Assembly: GCA_013397435.1 (NCBI GenBank)
Contig: VZRG01001692.1
Location: 37,795-101,794 of the forward strand
Direction: 5' to 3'
DNA length: 64,000 bases
Source: Erythrocercus mccallii
Taxonomy: Eukaryota > Chordata > Aves > Passeriformes > Dicruridae
In this document: in pieces, positions 63,940-64,000 of the stretch
Layout: every line of letters begins with the position of its first letter
How positions within the stretch are numbered: position 1 is the stretch's first letter
Notes under the pieces: generated by a model
Told to the model about the DNA's origin: nothing
Database searches by the model: none
Seen by the model: only the letters and a program-made list of their open reading frames with translations
Translations under genes and position numbers: made by a program

Positions 63940-64000
63940 GCCGGCCGCGCTCGTCGCGGGGCTCCGCGGCCCCTCTGCCTGCGGCGGGCTCGGGGCGCGG

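Larger units (their letters stand above)
63220..64000. promoter_or_regulatory. RRAGD: CpG island over RRAGD exon 1
   Basis: GC-rich, CpG-dense DNA from about 63220 to the window edge covers the first part of intron 1, exon 1 and the 61 bp of 5' UTR that are visible. The core promoter lies outside the window. No CACGTG (CLEAR/MITF-type) motif is present in the part that can be seen. Confidence 0.8.

Noticed and set aside
63940..64000. Search for a CLEAR element expected at RRAGD, a known TFEB/MITF target
   Set aside because: Only 61 bp upstream of the ATG are in the window and no CACGTG is present, so nothing can be claimed.

Overview
This is vertebrate nuclear DNA, most probably from a bird. 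Genes are split into short exons with GT-AG introns. CpG-rich islands sit at two of the three first exons. All recognisable interspersed repeats are CR1-type LINE remnants, mostly 3'-end fragments, which is typical of avian genomes. There is no bacterial-style gene packing, no CRISPR array and no rRNA or tRNA gene that I could see.

Three protein genes lie head to tail, all on the minus strand. In transcription order (high to low coordinate) they are RRAGD (all 7 coding exons, 63939 down to 45328), UBE2J1 (all 8 coding exons, 33299 down to 7176) and GABRR2 (first coding exon only, 4236 down to 4124; the rest lies beyond base 1). This matches the order on human 6q15 (GABRR2-UBE2J1-RRAGD). I rebuilt both complete coding sequences exon by exon. 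Every junction has a GT donor and an AG acceptor, and phases agree throughout: RRAGD gives 400 codons plus stop and UBE2J1 gives 320 codons plus stop. No frameshift or internal stop was seen.

Layout: 1-4123 GABRR2 intron 1 (incomplete). 4124-4236 GABRR2 exon 1, with a small CpG cluster upstream of it. 4490-7175 UBE2J1 3' UTR plus a short intergenic gap. 7176-33299 UBE2J1, with CR1 remnants in introns 1, 5 and 6, a G-quadruplex-type tract in intron 4, and a CpG island at exon 1. About 33640-45327 intergenic sequence plus RRAGD 3' UTR, with one CR1. 45328-63939 RRAGD, with one CR1 in intron 4 and a 128-bp tandem duplication in intron 1. Its CpG island runs off the right edge.

The three genes do unrelated jobs and are neighbours by conserved synteny, not by pathway. 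RRAGD is a lysosomal Rag GTPase feeding amino-acid status to mTORC1. UBE2J1 is an ER-membrane ubiquitin-conjugating enzyme of ERAD. GABRR2 is a GABA-gated chloride channel subunit. I found no convincing undescribed system. The most interesting leads are regulatory or structural: an XBP1/ATF6-type UPRE core just upstream of UBE2J1, GGGGCC-type hexamers in UBE2J1 intron 1, the G4 tract, the RRAGD intron-1 duplication, and an alternative in-frame GABRR2 start.
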